Assembly (NCBI GenBank): GCA_029228645.1
Contig: JAPTHR010000015.1
Coordinates: forward strand, 1-64,000
Direction of reading: 5' to 3'
Source of the DNA: Gammaproteobacteria bacterium Milos-ODIII6
Lineage (GTDB): Bacteria > Pseudomonadota > Gammaproteobacteria > Chromatiales > Chromatiaceae
Length of the DNA stretch: 64,000 nucleotides
The notes beneath the pieces are model-generated. The model saw only the letters and a program-made list of their open reading frames with translations. It did not search any database and was not told the origin of the DNA. Below are positions 18,368 to 27,283 of this stretch, in pieces. Positions within the stretch are counted from its first letter, which is position 1, and every line of letters starts with the position of its first letter. The translations under genes and the position numbers were made by a program.

Positions 18368-18750
18368 AGCAGCCCCCAGGTCAGCAACAGGGCCAGCGGC
18401 GGAGCCGTCAGGATCACGATCCATGCGCTCAGGCGCGCCGTCGGACGATCCAGACCGAGATCGATGTCGATCAGCAGGTAACGGATACCGGCAAGCAGAT
18501 GGTGTGCGAAAGCCCACACCAGGGCGAACAGAAGCACCTTGCCTGTCAGGGTGTGGAGCCCTTCCGCAACCGAGTGGAACCCGGAGGCGCTGATCAGGGA
18601 CAGGTCCAGCAGGTAGATGAGCGCCGGGATCGCGAGGAACAGGAGCACGCCGGTGATGCGATGCAGAATCGACAACACCCCGGGAACCGGCAGACGGATC
18701 CTGAACAGATCGAGGTGAACCGGACGCTTGTTGGCTGTTTCGAATGGCAT
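18364..18750 (-). CDS. sdhC: Succinate dehydrogenase cytochrome b556 subunit SdhC
   Basis: A 128-aa three-helix anchor, first gene of the operon. RPVHLDLFRIRLPVPGVLSILHRITGVLLF is the quinone-site N-terminus (Ser and Arg in SILHRITG). The haem ligand His lies in WAFAHHLLAGIRYLLID. A 67-bp gap separates it from darP, so the operon promoter lies there or further upstream. Confidence 0.94.
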   Translation of the reverse strand: MPFETANKRPVHLDLFRIRLPVPGVLSILHRITGVLLFLAIPALIYLLDLSLISASGFHSVAEGLHTLTGKVLLFALVWAFAHHLLAGIRYLLIDIDLGLDRPTARLSAWIVILTAPPLALLLTWGLL

Positions 18751-18817
18751 GCGGGGAAAACTCGTGGGTTACTGGTCTGATACTGCACGCAGTGAAAGGG
18801 TGACCGGTTCTTCGGGA

Positions 18818-19345
18818 CTATAGATCAATTTCGGTGTCCGCCTCGAACAACTCGCGCAGGTGACGAAACAGCTTGCGTCCGGCCCCCGCCGGCTTGCCCT
18901 GCTCCCGCTCCCGCTGAGCATCCCGGACCATCTGGCGCAACTGCTGCCGGTCCAGCATGGGCAGTTCGGAGAGCAGATCCTGCATGGCCTGGTCACCTTC
19001 CGCGATCAGACGATCCCGCCAGCGTTCCAGCCGGTGCAGCGCCTGGTTGATCCCGACCTGCTGCGATTGGCGGTCTGCGAGATACAACTCGACCTGGGAG
19101 AGGTCTGCGTCCTGAAGGTACTTCACGCAGTGCTTGAGCTGGCGTTTGCGCGCACCGGAGGGTTTGATTGCACGTACCCGGCCGACCTCCTCGATCATGT
19201 CATCGCTGAGTCCGAGCCGCTCCAGTTCGCGGTCGGTCAGGCCGGTCATCTTCTCCACCAGTTCGGTGCGCGCCGCGATCTCGCGCTTCTGCTGGCTCTT
19301 GTTGGGACGAATCGCCCTGCCGTCGACCGGGTCCTGTTCGTTCAT
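18818..19345 (-). CDS. darP: Ribosome-associated protein DarP/YjgA (DUF615)
   Basis: A 175-aa highly charged, mostly helical protein. RPNKSQQKREIAARTELVEKM and IKPSGARKRQLKHCVKYLQDAD are typical of YjgA/DarP, which binds pre-50S ribosomal particles. The ATG at 19345 overlaps the recJ stop (ATGA), which decides the start against an open frame 17 codons longer. Transcription is likely coupled to recJ. Confidence 0.92.
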   Translation of the reverse strand: MNEQDPVDGRAIRPNKSQQKREIAARTELVEKMTGLTDRELERLGLSDDMIEEVGRVRAIKPSGARKRQLKHCVKYLQDADLSQVELYLADRQSQQVGINQALHRLERWRDRLIAEGDQAMQDLLSELPMLDRQQLRQMVRDAQREREQGKPAGAGRKLFRHLRELFEADTEIDL

Positions 19346-21096
19346 GCGGGCTCCATGTACTCGATCCGAAGCTGCAGGCTGCTGGTACCGCGCCATTCAT
19401 TGATGTCGAGGCGGTAAGCCGCGCGGATACGATCCGGCATCCGCGGCAGCTGGTCCAGCGCGTTGAAGGCGATCGCATCCACGGTGGTCTCACGATCCGG
19501 GTCCTGCAGTACCAGCTTCCAGTGGCGCTTGCCGACCACGCGGCTGGAGCGCACTTCAAAGACGTCGTCGAACATCGGCTCGACGAATCCCTGTCCCCAG
19601 GGTCCACCCTCGATGATCGTGCGTGCCGTCTCCAGGGTCATGTCGTGCGATGGCACGCTTCCGTCCGAGGATATCAGCGGTTGCAGCTGATCGGGTTCGA
19701 GTTGATCCCGAACGACCTGGTCAAAGACATCCGCAAAGCGGGTGAAATCCTGCAGCCGGATGCTCAGACCGGCGGCCATGGCGTGACCGCCGAATTTTTG
19801 CAGCAGATCGGGGTGAAGCGCGGCGACCCGGTCGAGGGCATCGCGGATGTGCAGCCCGGGAATCGAGCGCGCGGATCCCTTGATGGTGTCCTGGTCGGCG
19901 CGCGCAAAGGCAATCACCGGGCGATGGTAGCGCTCCTTGATACGTGCCGCGAGGATGCCGATCACCCCCTGGTGCCAGTCCTCCTGGAACAGGCTGAGCC
20001 CCCAGGGCAAATCCTGCGTCGTCCGTTCCCACTCGCCAAGCATGTTCTCGGCCTCTATGCGCATGTCCTGTTCGATCTCGCGCCGCTCGCGGTTGAGCTG
20101 ATCCAGTTCCGCTGCCAGCGGACGGGCCTCATCCAGCGAGTCCGCCAGCAGGCAGGCGATCCCGCGCGACATATCGTCCAGGCGTCCAGCCGCATTCAGG
20201 CGCGGACCGACCGCGAAGCCCATGTCATTGGCCTGTACCCGGTGCGCATCGCGACCGGCGGCCTCAAGCAAAGCCAGGATGCCGGGGCGGCACTCGCCGG
20301 CGCGAATGCGTTGCAGCCCCTGGTGCACCAGGATGCGGTTGTTGTGATCCAGGGGCACGACATCCGCGACCGTGCCGAGCGCGACCAGGTCGAGAAAGCG
20401 GGCCATGTTCGGCGCTGTCTGGCCACGCCGTTCGAACCAGCCGCGGGTCTGCAACTCGCTGCGCAGCTGCAGCAGGACGTAGAAAATGACGCCTACGCCC
20501 GCGGTCGCCTTGGAGGGGAATTCATTGCCCGGGGCGTTCGGGTTGACGATCGCGGCAGCGGCCGGCAGACGGTCTCCCGGCAGGTGATGATCGGTCACCA
20601 CAACGGGAATCCCGGCGGCATTCGCCGCTGCCACCCCGTCGATACTGGAGATGCCATTGTCCACGGTGATGATCAGGTCTGGCGAGCGCTCTGCCGCCAG
20701 CGCGACGATCTCCGGCGTCAGTCCGTAACCGAACTCGAAGCGGTTCGGGACCAGGTAGTCGATATCCGCATGCCCCATGGCGCGAATCGCCAGCACACTG
20801 ACGGCGCAGCTGGTAGCGCCATCGGCATCGAAGTCCCCGACCACGAGCAGGCGCCCCTGGCGTTCGATCACATCCGCTATCCGGCTTGCTGCCTGGTCCG
20901 CCCCGGACATCAGCTGCGGCGGCAACAGGCCGCTGAGGGATCTCTCCAGGTCCTGTGCATCGCGGATGCCGCGGTTGGCATACACACGCCGCAGGATTTC
21001 CGGCATTTCGGCAGGCAGCCCGGGGACGTCCACCGGCGTGCGGCGCTGGATGTGCGCAATCGCGCTCCCGGTGGTGGTTACTTCGGCCTGGCTCAC
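19342..21096 (-). CDS. recJ: Single-stranded-DNA-specific exonuclease RecJ
   Basis: A 584-aa 5'-3' exonuclease for recombination and mismatch repair. The DHH-family motifs are present: VVGDFDADGATSCAV, VTVDNGISS-like ITVDNGISSIDG, and VVTDHHLPG with the DHH triad. The DHHA1 domain carries GGHAMAAGLSI. Length is close to the E. coli protein (577 aa). The divergent phosphopantetheinyl transferase starts 23 bp away. Confidence 0.95.
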   Translation of the reverse strand: MSQAEVTTTGSAIAHIQRRTPVDVPGLPAEMPEILRRVYANRGIRDAQDLERSLSGLLPPQLMSGADQAASRIADVIERQGRLLVVGDFDADGATSCAVSVLAIRAMGHADIDYLVPNRFEFGYGLTPEIVALAAERSPDLIITVDNGISSIDGVAAANAAGIPVVVTDHHLPGDRLPAAAAIVNPNAPGNEFPSKATAGVGVIFYVLLQLRSELQTRGWFERRGQTAPNMARFLDLVALGTVADVVPLDHNNRILVHQGLQRIRAGECRPGILALLEAAGRDAHRVQANDMGFAVGPRLNAAGRLDDMSRGIACLLADSLDEARPLAAELDQLNRERREIEQDMRIEAENMLGEWERTTQDLPWGLSLFQEDWHQGVIGILAARIKERYHRPVIAFARADQDTIKGSARSIPGLHIRDALDRVAALHPDLLQKFGGHAMAAGLSIRLQDFTRFADVFDQVVRDQLEPDQLQPLISSDGSVPSHDMTLETARTIIEGGPWGQGFVEPMFDDVFEVRSSRVVGKRHWKLVLQDPDRETTVDAIAFNALDQLPRMPDRIRAAYRLDINEWRGTSSLQLRIEYMEPA

Positions 21097-21119
21097 GCGG
21101 CGATAGTATCATCCGGCGC

Positions 21120-21797
21120 ATGCAGTACTCATCCTCTCCGGCATGGATCCCCCGCCCTGCACCCGGCCAGCTTGCCGGGGACGAAATGCACGTCTGGCTT
21201 GTGTCACTGGCCGATGCGGACTGCCGCGCGGAGTGGTTGGACGCGCGGGAGCGCAGGCGCCTCGAGGACAGCACCCATCCCCGTGGGCGAGACCTGTTCT
21301 GCGCCAGCCGCAGCATGCTGCGACGACTGCTCGCCGGCTACCTGGACATGCGGCCGGATGCGGTCGAGCTCGAGATCGAACCCGGCGGCAAACCGGTCGT
21401 GCGGGGGCAGGCGCTGCACTTCAATCTCAGTCATGCGCGCGACACCCTGCTGCTGGCCTTGAGCGCCAAGCGCCCGCTGGGTGTCGACCTGGAATACCCG
21501 CGGCCAGTGAAAAACCTGGCTCAGGTGGCGCAGCGCATCTTCAGCGCGCAGGAGATCCTGGCCCTGCAGGCTGCGGATGACCCCCGGGAACGCTTTTTCG
21601 AGTACTGGACCCGGTTCGAGGCCACCCAGAAGTGTGCCGGGCACGGCATTTTCGGTGCGCGCCAGCACGGGGATCGTGTGCGACATCATGGCTTTGCAAT
21701 CGGCCCGGGGCGCGCCTGCGTGGCGTGGCAGGCAGACGAAACCAGCCGGAGCGAGCCCACCTTGCGCTATTTCCGCTACGCGCCGGCCAGCGACTGA
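21120..21797 (+). CDS. 4'-phosphopantetheinyl transferase, Sfp/Gsp family
   Basis: A 225-aa enzyme that attaches phosphopantetheine to carrier proteins. The two family motifs are GVDLEYPR and YWTRFEATQKCAGHG (the WxxxEAxxK type), with Asp and Glu as Mg2+ ligands. HFNLSHARDTLLLALS is the typical upstream stretch. It is close to an acyl-CoA ligase and a PLP decarboxylase of the exosortase-A-associated type, whose clusters usually include an acyl carrier protein; no carrier gene is seen here. Confidence 0.88.
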   Translation: MQYSSSPAWIPRPAPGQLAGDEMHVWLVSLADADCRAEWLDARERRRLEDSTHPRGRDLFCASRSMLRRLLAGYLDMRPDAVELEIEPGGKPVVRGQALHFNLSHARDTLLLALSAKRPLGVDLEYPRPVKNLAQVAQRIFSAQEILALQAADDPRERFFEYWTRFEATQKCAGHGIFGARQHGDRVRHHGFAIGPGRACVAWQADETSRSEPTLRYFRYAPASD

Positions 21798-21866
21798 TAC
21801 GCCCGTCACCGGGCAAGGCTTGCCTCTATAATGCCGGGCTTTGTCTTCCGCAATACGACCGAGCCA

Positions 21867-22667
21867 ATGGACCTGATTCAAATAGCGATCCTGGCGCTGG
21901 TGCAGGGGCTGACCGAGTTCCTGCCGATTTCCAGTTCCGGACACCTGATCCTCGCGCCGCACATCTTCGGTTTCCGCGATCAGGGCCTGGAGCTCGATGT
22001 CGCGGTCCACTTCGGCACCCTGATCGCCGTGGTTGGCTACTTCCGACACGATATTGTGGCGATCACCCTGGGATGGTTCAGGGCCCTGCCGCCGGGTGCG
22101 ACCGCCAATCCGGAGAGCCGTCTCGGCTGGGCGATCATCGTGGGGGTCCTGCCGGTCATCCTGGTCGGCCTGCTGGCCAAGGATCTGGTGGAAAACCATC
22201 TGCGCGAGCCCTGGATCATCGGCGCCACCACCATCCTGTTCGGGCTGCTCCTGGGTTGGGCGGACTGGCGTGCCCGTCGCCAGCGTGCGATCACCCAGCT
22301 GACCCTGGCGGACGCCATCTACATCGGCCTGGCGCAGGTCCTGGCGCTCATCCCGGGCACCTCCCGTTCAGGCATCACCATGACCGCCGGGCTGATGCTG
22401 GGGCTGACCCGCGAGGCGGCGGCACGCTTTTCCTTTCTCCTCGCGATCCCCACCATCCTCGGATCCTCGCTGCTGATCGGGAAGGACCTGCTCGAGGTGG
22501 GCGGCGAAGTCGACTGGGGCACCATTTGGACTTCGGTGGCACTTGCGGCCATGACCGCCTGGCTGTGCATCCACTACTTCCTCGCCTTTATCGAGCGCAT
22601 GGGCATGCAACCGTTTGTCATCTACCGGCTCCTTTTGGGCGGCGTGATCTTCTACCTGATCTGGTAG
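21867..22667 (+). CDS. uppP: Undecaprenyl-diphosphatase UppP/BacA
   Basis: A 266-aa inner-membrane enzyme that recycles undecaprenyl diphosphate, the lipid carrier for peptidoglycan and polysaccharide. Both catalytic motifs are visible: LVQGLTEFLPISSSGHLIL and IPGTSRSGITMTAGL. The ATG at 21867 gives the normal MDLIQ start; the frame is open 12 codons further upstream. The exosortase-associated ligase follows after 27 bp, probably in one transcript. Confidence 0.94.
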   Translation: MDLIQIAILALVQGLTEFLPISSSGHLILAPHIFGFRDQGLELDVAVHFGTLIAVVGYFRHDIVAITLGWFRALPPGATANPESRLGWAIIVGVLPVILVGLLAKDLVENHLREPWIIGATTILFGLLLGWADWRARRQRAITQLTLADAIYIGLAQVLALIPGTSRSGITMTAGLMLGLTREAAARFSFLLAIPTILGSSLLIGKDLLEVGGEVDWGTIWTSVALAAMTAWLCIHYFLAFIERMGMQPFVIYRLLLGGVIFYLIW

Positions 22668-22694
22668 AGCACCTGGACCGAACCGCTCCCGAAC

Positions 22695-24236
22695 ATGGCG
22701 AAACTCCTGCATCACCTGATCCGCGACAGCGCGGCCGAACGGCCGGATGGCATCGCGCTGTTCGACAGCCACGGCACCCACTCGTACCGCTGGCTGCAGG
22801 AGCGCGTCCGTCGGGTCGCCGGGGGTCTGCGCGCGGCCGGTCTCGAGCCGGGTGAGCGTATCGCCATCCAGCTGCCGAAAGGCGTCGACAACATCGTCTT
22901 CCTGTTTGCCGCGGCAAGCGCGGGCTGTGTGTTCGTCCCGCTCAATCCGCTCCTCAAACCGCTCCAGGTCGGTCATGTGCTGCGCGACAGCGGCGCCGCC
23001 ATGCTGGTGACCAACCCGCAGCGCGCGCAGCTGTTGAAGGATGAGCTGACTGCCTGCCCCGCGCTCCGGCTGCTGGTGCTGAGCGACAACTCCGAGGCCG
23101 CGGCGATCGCCGCCGCGTCCCCGGGGCTGGAGGTGCGTCTCGCGGAAGAGCTGGCGACGGATGCCTTGCAGGATGACTCGGCCGGGCCGAACGACCTCGC
23201 GGGGATCTTCTACACCTCGGGCAGCACCGGGCTGCCCAAGGGTGTCATGCTGTCGCATGCCAACCTGGTGATCGGGGCCGAGAGCGTGAACGCTTACCTT
23301 GGGAACGGTCCCGATGACCGGCTGTTGGCGTTGCTGCCGTTCAGCTTCGATTACGGCTTCAGCCAACTGAGCAGCGCGTTTGCGGTTGGCGCCGCGGTGA
23401 TGCCGATGGAGTATCTCCTGCCGCAAACGGTGGTGCGCGCCATCGGCCAGTACGAGATCACCGGCCTGGCAGGGGTGCCCTCGATGTGGAACCGGCTCAG
23501 CCGGGTCGAGTGGCCGCAGGCCGCACGCGCTCAGCTGCGTTACCTGTGCAACTCCGGCGGTACTCTGGCCGCGAACACGACGCGGCGTCTGCGCGAGCTG
23601 CTTCCCGGGACCGATATCTACCTGATGTACGGCTTGACCGAGGCCTTTCGCTCCACCTATCTCGATCCCGCGCTGGTCGACGCGCATCCGGATTCAATCG
23701 GGCGACCCATCCCGAACGCAGAGCTGCACGTGGTACGTCCTGACGGGAGCGAGTGCGCCCCGGGGGAACCCGGCGAACTGGTTCACCTCGGTCCACTCGT
23801 GGCCCAGGGCTACTGGAACACCGCGCCCGGCAGTAACCGCACCTTCGCACCGTGGCAGGGGCGCGCGGCCGTCTGGTCGGGCGACCGGGTGGTGCAGGAC
23901 CGTGAGGGCCTGTTCTATTTTCTCGGGCGCAACGACGGCATGATCAAGACCTCGGGCTACCGCGTCAGTCCGGGCGAGATCGAGGCGGTCGCGCTGCTCC
24001 ACCCGGAGGTGCGCAGCGCGCTTGCCACTTCGGTGCCCGATCCCGAGATCGGCGAGGCCATCATCCTGTTCGTCGAGGCGGGCAGCGAACTTGATGCACT
24101 CACCCGACTGCTGCACCGCTCCCTGCCCTCGTACATGCATCCGCGCCGGATCGAGTGCGTAGCGGCATTCCCCCTGACGCCCAACGGCAAACCGGACCGG
24201 GCCGCGCTCCTGGCCGGATTGGGGAATGCGGCGTGA
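22695..24236 (+). CDS. AMP-forming acyl-CoA ligase, exosortase-A-system associated
   Basis: A 513-aa ANL-superfamily adenylating enzyme. The P-loop-like motif is FYTSGSTGLPKGVMLSHANL, the A5-type motif YGLTEAF, and the hinge/A8 region SGDRVVQDREGLFYFLGRNDGMIKTSGYRVSP; the C-terminal lysine is in LTPNGKPDR. It overlaps the next gene by four bases (GTGA). This pair, ligase plus ornithine/diaminopimelate-type decarboxylase, is the arrangement defined by TIGR03098 and TIGR03099 in PEP-CTERM/exosortase-A clusters. The substrate is not known. Confidence 0.87.
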   Translation: MAKLLHHLIRDSAAERPDGIALFDSHGTHSYRWLQERVRRVAGGLRAAGLEPGERIAIQLPKGVDNIVFLFAAASAGCVFVPLNPLLKPLQVGHVLRDSGAAMLVTNPQRAQLLKDELTACPALRLLVLSDNSEAAAIAAASPGLEVRLAEELATDALQDDSAGPNDLAGIFYTSGSTGLPKGVMLSHANLVIGAESVNAYLGNGPDDRLLALLPFSFDYGFSQLSSAFAVGAAVMPMEYLLPQTVVRAIGQYEITGLAGVPSMWNRLSRVEWPQAARAQLRYLCNSGGTLAANTTRRLRELLPGTDIYLMYGLTEAFRSTYLDPALVDAHPDSIGRPIPNAELHVVRPDGSECAPGEPGELVHLGPLVAQGYWNTAPGSNRTFAPWQGRAAVWSGDRVVQDREGLFYFLGRNDGMIKTSGYRVSPGEIEAVALLHPEVRSALATSVPDPEIGEAIILFVEAGSELDALTRLLHRSLPSYMHPRRIECVAAFPLTPNGKPDRAALLAGLGNAA

Positions 24237-25468
24237 GCGTATCGGAGCAAATCCTGCAGCAGTACCGCATCGTGGACGGCAGTCTGTGGCTCGGTGGCAC
24301 CCGTGCAGCCGAGCTCGCGCAACGCCACGGCACGCCCTTGTACGTGTACGACGGGGAGGCGGTCGTAAGGCGCATCGATCGGCTTCGGGACGCCCTGCCC
24401 GCGGAGCTGGCCTTGCATTACGCCATCAAGGCGAACCCGATGCTGCCCCTGGTGCAGCTGATGGCAACGCACGTGGATGGCATGGACGTCGCATCGCTTG
24501 GCGAGTTACGGCTGGCCCTGGCGGCGGGCGTGACAGGCGCGGATATCAGTTTCGCCGGCCCGGGCAAACGCGACGAGGAGCTGGAGGCGGCAATCCAGGC
24601 GGGCGTCATCCTCAGCATCGAATCGCCGCTGCAACTGCAGCGCGCCGCGGAGGCTGGCGAGCGCAGCGGAAAGCGGCCCAGAATCGCCTTGCGCATTAAC
24701 CCGGCATTCCGGCTCAAGGCGTCCGGGATGCACATGGGGGGTGGCCCGGCGCCCTTCGGGATCGACGAGGAGATGGCGCCTGAAGTCCTGCGCCAGGCCG
24801 TGCAACTGCCGGTGGATCTGCTCGGCCTGCATGTCTACGCGGGCTCGCAGAACCTCTCTGCGGCCCACCTGATCGAGGCGCAGGATGCGATCTTCACGCT
24901 CGCAGAGCGCCTCTCGGTTCATTTCCCGCAGGGGCTTGCATGGCTCAACATCGGCGGCGGCTTCGGCATCCCCTATTTCGCCGGCGATCAGGCGCTGTCG
25001 CTGAGTGAGGTAGCGGACAATCTGCACAAGCGGGTTGCGCAGCTGAACCAGCGCCTGGGCCAGTGCGAGCTGGTACTGGAACTGGGCCGTTACCTGGTCG
25101 GCGAGGCCGGCGTCTACCTGTGCCGCGTGATCGATCGCAAGATCTCGCGCGGGCGGGTCTACCTGGTCACCGATGGCGGCATGCACCAGCATTTGGCGGC
25201 CAGTGGCAATCTTGGCCAGGTGATCCGCAGGAACTTCCCGGTCGTGCTGCCGGAACGTATGCCAAAGCAAGGGGAGCCGTCGTCCAGTGAGACCGTGAGC
25301 GTGGTCGGTCCGCTGTGCACGCCACTGGATCTGCTGGCCGATGGGGTCGAGCTGGCGCATGCAGAGCCCGGCGACCTGGTGGCGGTGCTGCAATCGGGCG
25401 CCTATGGATTGAGCGCCAGCCCGGTGAACTTCCTGTCGCATCCGCCACCGCGGGAGATTCTGGTTTAG
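24233..25468 (+). CDS. PLP-dependent decarboxylase, exosortase-A-system associated
   Basis: A 411-aa fold-type III decarboxylase, the family of diaminopimelate and ornithine decarboxylases. The PLP lysine is in LHYAIKANPMLPLV. The glycine-rich phosphate site is WLNIGGGFGIPYF, and the second active-site segment is VVGPLCTPLDLL with its catalytic Cys. It starts with a GTG inside the ligase stop. This matches TIGR03099, known only from exosortase-A gene clusters. An IS element begins 12 bp after the stop, so whatever followed in the original cluster is displaced or lost. Confidence 0.88.
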   Translation: MSVSEQILQQYRIVDGSLWLGGTRAAELAQRHGTPLYVYDGEAVVRRIDRLRDALPAELALHYAIKANPMLPLVQLMATHVDGMDVASLGELRLALAAGVTGADISFAGPGKRDEELEAAIQAGVILSIESPLQLQRAAEAGERSGKRPRIALRINPAFRLKASGMHMGGGPAPFGIDEEMAPEVLRQAVQLPVDLLGLHVYAGSQNLSAAHLIEAQDAIFTLAERLSVHFPQGLAWLNIGGGFGIPYFAGDQALSLSEVADNLHKRVAQLNQRLGQCELVLELGRYLVGEAGVYLCRVIDRKISRGRVYLVTDGGMHQHLAASGNLGQVIRRNFPVVLPERMPKQGEPSSSETVSVVGPLCTPLDLLADGVELAHAEPGDLVAVLQSGAYGLSASPVNFLSHPPPREILV

Positions 25469-25480
25469 CCCTTTGACCTG

Positions 25481-27039
25481 AATGGCACTAAGTTAAGCCT
25501 CTCCAGCATGCAAATAGGAGCTGTTTTGTTTGGCCTAGAATGAGAAAATCGGGCATGGAAAACAGCTCCTATTACCTGCCCGGATTTCACCTCGCCAGCC
25601 TTCGTAAAAAGCCTCGCTCAGCACGCGAAAAGCTCGCTGAGGAACATGCGCGGATTCGGCACCATTCGCTCAGCCGACTCGGTGACAGCTTTGGGTCATT
25701 CATTCCGGTGCAGGAGTTGGGCGGAGATACATCCGGCGCCTTCAGTCGTCGGCGCGTGTTCAGCAAAGAGAATACGTTCTGGGCATTCTTCTCCCAAGTA
25801 CTGGATGCCGATGGTGGCTGCCAGGAAGCCGTACGCAAAGTGCAGGCGGTTTCGGCGTCACGCGCATTACCGAAGCCCTCGACGTCGACCTCAGCCTACT
25901 GCCAGGCGCGCAGCAAACTCAGTACGGCGACTTTGGAAACCCTGCTTTCGCACACGGCCAATAGCCTCCAACAGCGGCGTGGCGATCAGTGCTGGAACGG
26001 TCACCGTGTCGTTGTCGTTGACGGGACTGGGTTAAGCATGCCGGATACGCCGGCGAATCAAGCCCAATGGCCCCAGCCAGCGAATCAAAAGCCTGGCTGT
26101 GGATTTCCACAGGCACGTGTCTGTGCCTGCTTCTGTTTACATACCGGTGCGCTACTCAGCCATCGTGTCGGTAGCCGCAAGAACCATGAACTGCCGCTAC
26201 TACGGCAACAGTGGGAAACGTTCAAACCGGGCGACATCTTCCTTGGCGACAAGGGTTTTTGCAGTTTCTACGATGTCTGGCAGTTCCAACAACGCCAGGT
26301 TGACTCGGTCATTACCCTGGCACGCCGTACCCCGGTTGAGGCGGCCGCCGCCGTGCAAGTGCTCGGTCCAGACGATTTGCTGATTCAATGGCCCAGACCG
26401 TCTTGGCACAAAAACCTGGGCTACTCGAAAACACAATGGCAGGCGATGTTGCCGGAGTACTTGTCTCTACGCCAGATCAAGGTCACGGTGACTGAGCCGG
26501 GGTTTCGTACTCAGTCGTTCTACCTGGTCACCACCTTGACCGATCCGGTGCGCTATCCTGCCAATGAGTTGGCGGACTTGTACTATCAACGCTGGGATGT
26601 CGAACTGTTCTTTCGCGATATCAAAACAACGCTGGGGATGGATATCCTGCGCTGCCGCGCCCCGGCCATGGTGACCAAGGAAATCCTGATGCATCTGATC
26701 GTTTACAACGCAATCCGGTCACTGATTTTCGATGCAGCCCGCGAAATCGATCACCCCTCTCGACGCATCAGTTTCAAGGCCAGTTTGCAGGCACTACGCC
26801 AATGGGAGCCGCTACTCAATCAGCCCGATCTCAAAGATCGTGAACTTCGCCAGCGAATGGCTTCGCTACGCGCCACCATTGCCGACGCCATTACCCCCGA
26901 TAGACCTGGGCGGCAGGAGCCACGTTGTGTGAAACGAAGGCCAAAACCTTTCCAGCTAATGAACCGCCCTCGACACGAAATGAAAGAGATACAACACCGC
27001 AACCGATACCGTGCTGAACGTCCTTAACTTAGTGCCATT
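25481..27039 (+). mobile_element. IS4-family insertion sequence (1559 bp)
   Basis: The element is bounded by perfect 17-bp terminal inverted repeats (AATGGCACTAAGTTAAG at 25481-25497 and its complement at 27023-27039). One transposase gene fills it. The flanks (TTGACCTG on the left, CCCCTCCG on the right) show no target-site duplication, so a rearrangement at the element, such as recombination between two copies, is possible. Confidence 0.92.
25540..27027 (+). CDS. IS4-family DDE transposase
   Basis: A 495-aa transposase with the IS4 acidic triad: first Asp in VVVVDGTGLSMPD, second in IFLGDKGFCS, and Glu in YYQRWDVELFFRDIK, the YREK-type signature. The stop lies inside the right inverted repeat. 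No frameshift or stop is seen, so the element looks intact. A second ATG 15 bases downstream is an alternative start. Confidence 0.93.
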   Translation: MRKSGMENSSYYLPGFHLASLRKKPRSAREKLAEEHARIRHHSLSRLGDSFGSFIPVQELGGDTSGAFSRRRVFSKENTFWAFFSQVLDADGGCQEAVRKVQAVSASRALPKPSTSTSAYCQARSKLSTATLETLLSHTANSLQQRRGDQCWNGHRVVVVDGTGLSMPDTPANQAQWPQPANQKPGCGFPQARVCACFCLHTGALLSHRVGSRKNHELPLLRQQWETFKPGDIFLGDKGFCSFYDVWQFQQRQVDSVITLARRTPVEAAAAVQVLGPDDLLIQWPRPSWHKNLGYSKTQWQAMLPEYLSLRQIKVTVTEPGFRTQSFYLVTTLTDPVRYPANELADLYYQRWDVELFFRDIKTTLGMDILRCRAPAMVTKEILMHLIVYNAIRSLIFDAAREIDHPSRRISFKASLQALRQWEPLLNQPDLKDRELRQRMASLRATIADAITPDRPGRQEPRCVKRRPKPFQLMNRPRHEMKEIQHRNRYRAERP

Positions 27040-27072
27040 CCCCTCCGTCCCCTTTTTTAACGCAGGCTATCC

Positions 27073-27129
27073 TTCGCGGCCAAGGCCGCTCCTACGCCGA
27101 ATCGTTCGCGTAGGCGAGCTTGCTCGCGA
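27073..27129. repeat. REP element pair
   Basis: One TTCGCGGCCAAGGCCGCTCC half-unit is followed by a slightly degenerate GTAGGCGAGCTTGCTCGCGAA half-unit. Between here and the mscS stop (27130-27283) nothing was recognised. A minus-strand frame across that stretch ends in translated REP sequence and is not supported. Confidence 0.85.
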
Positions 27130-27283
27130 AACACGCTGGAGCGCTGATACAAGCCCCTGTTGAATAGCGCCAAGGCCCCGGCCGTCCCAAAGACTCGACG
27201 CAATAACGCAGACATCGTCACTTGGACCTGATGAATCCGCTTGGCCGCTTGGCTGAATGCAGCGGCACGCAGAGGTACTCGAA

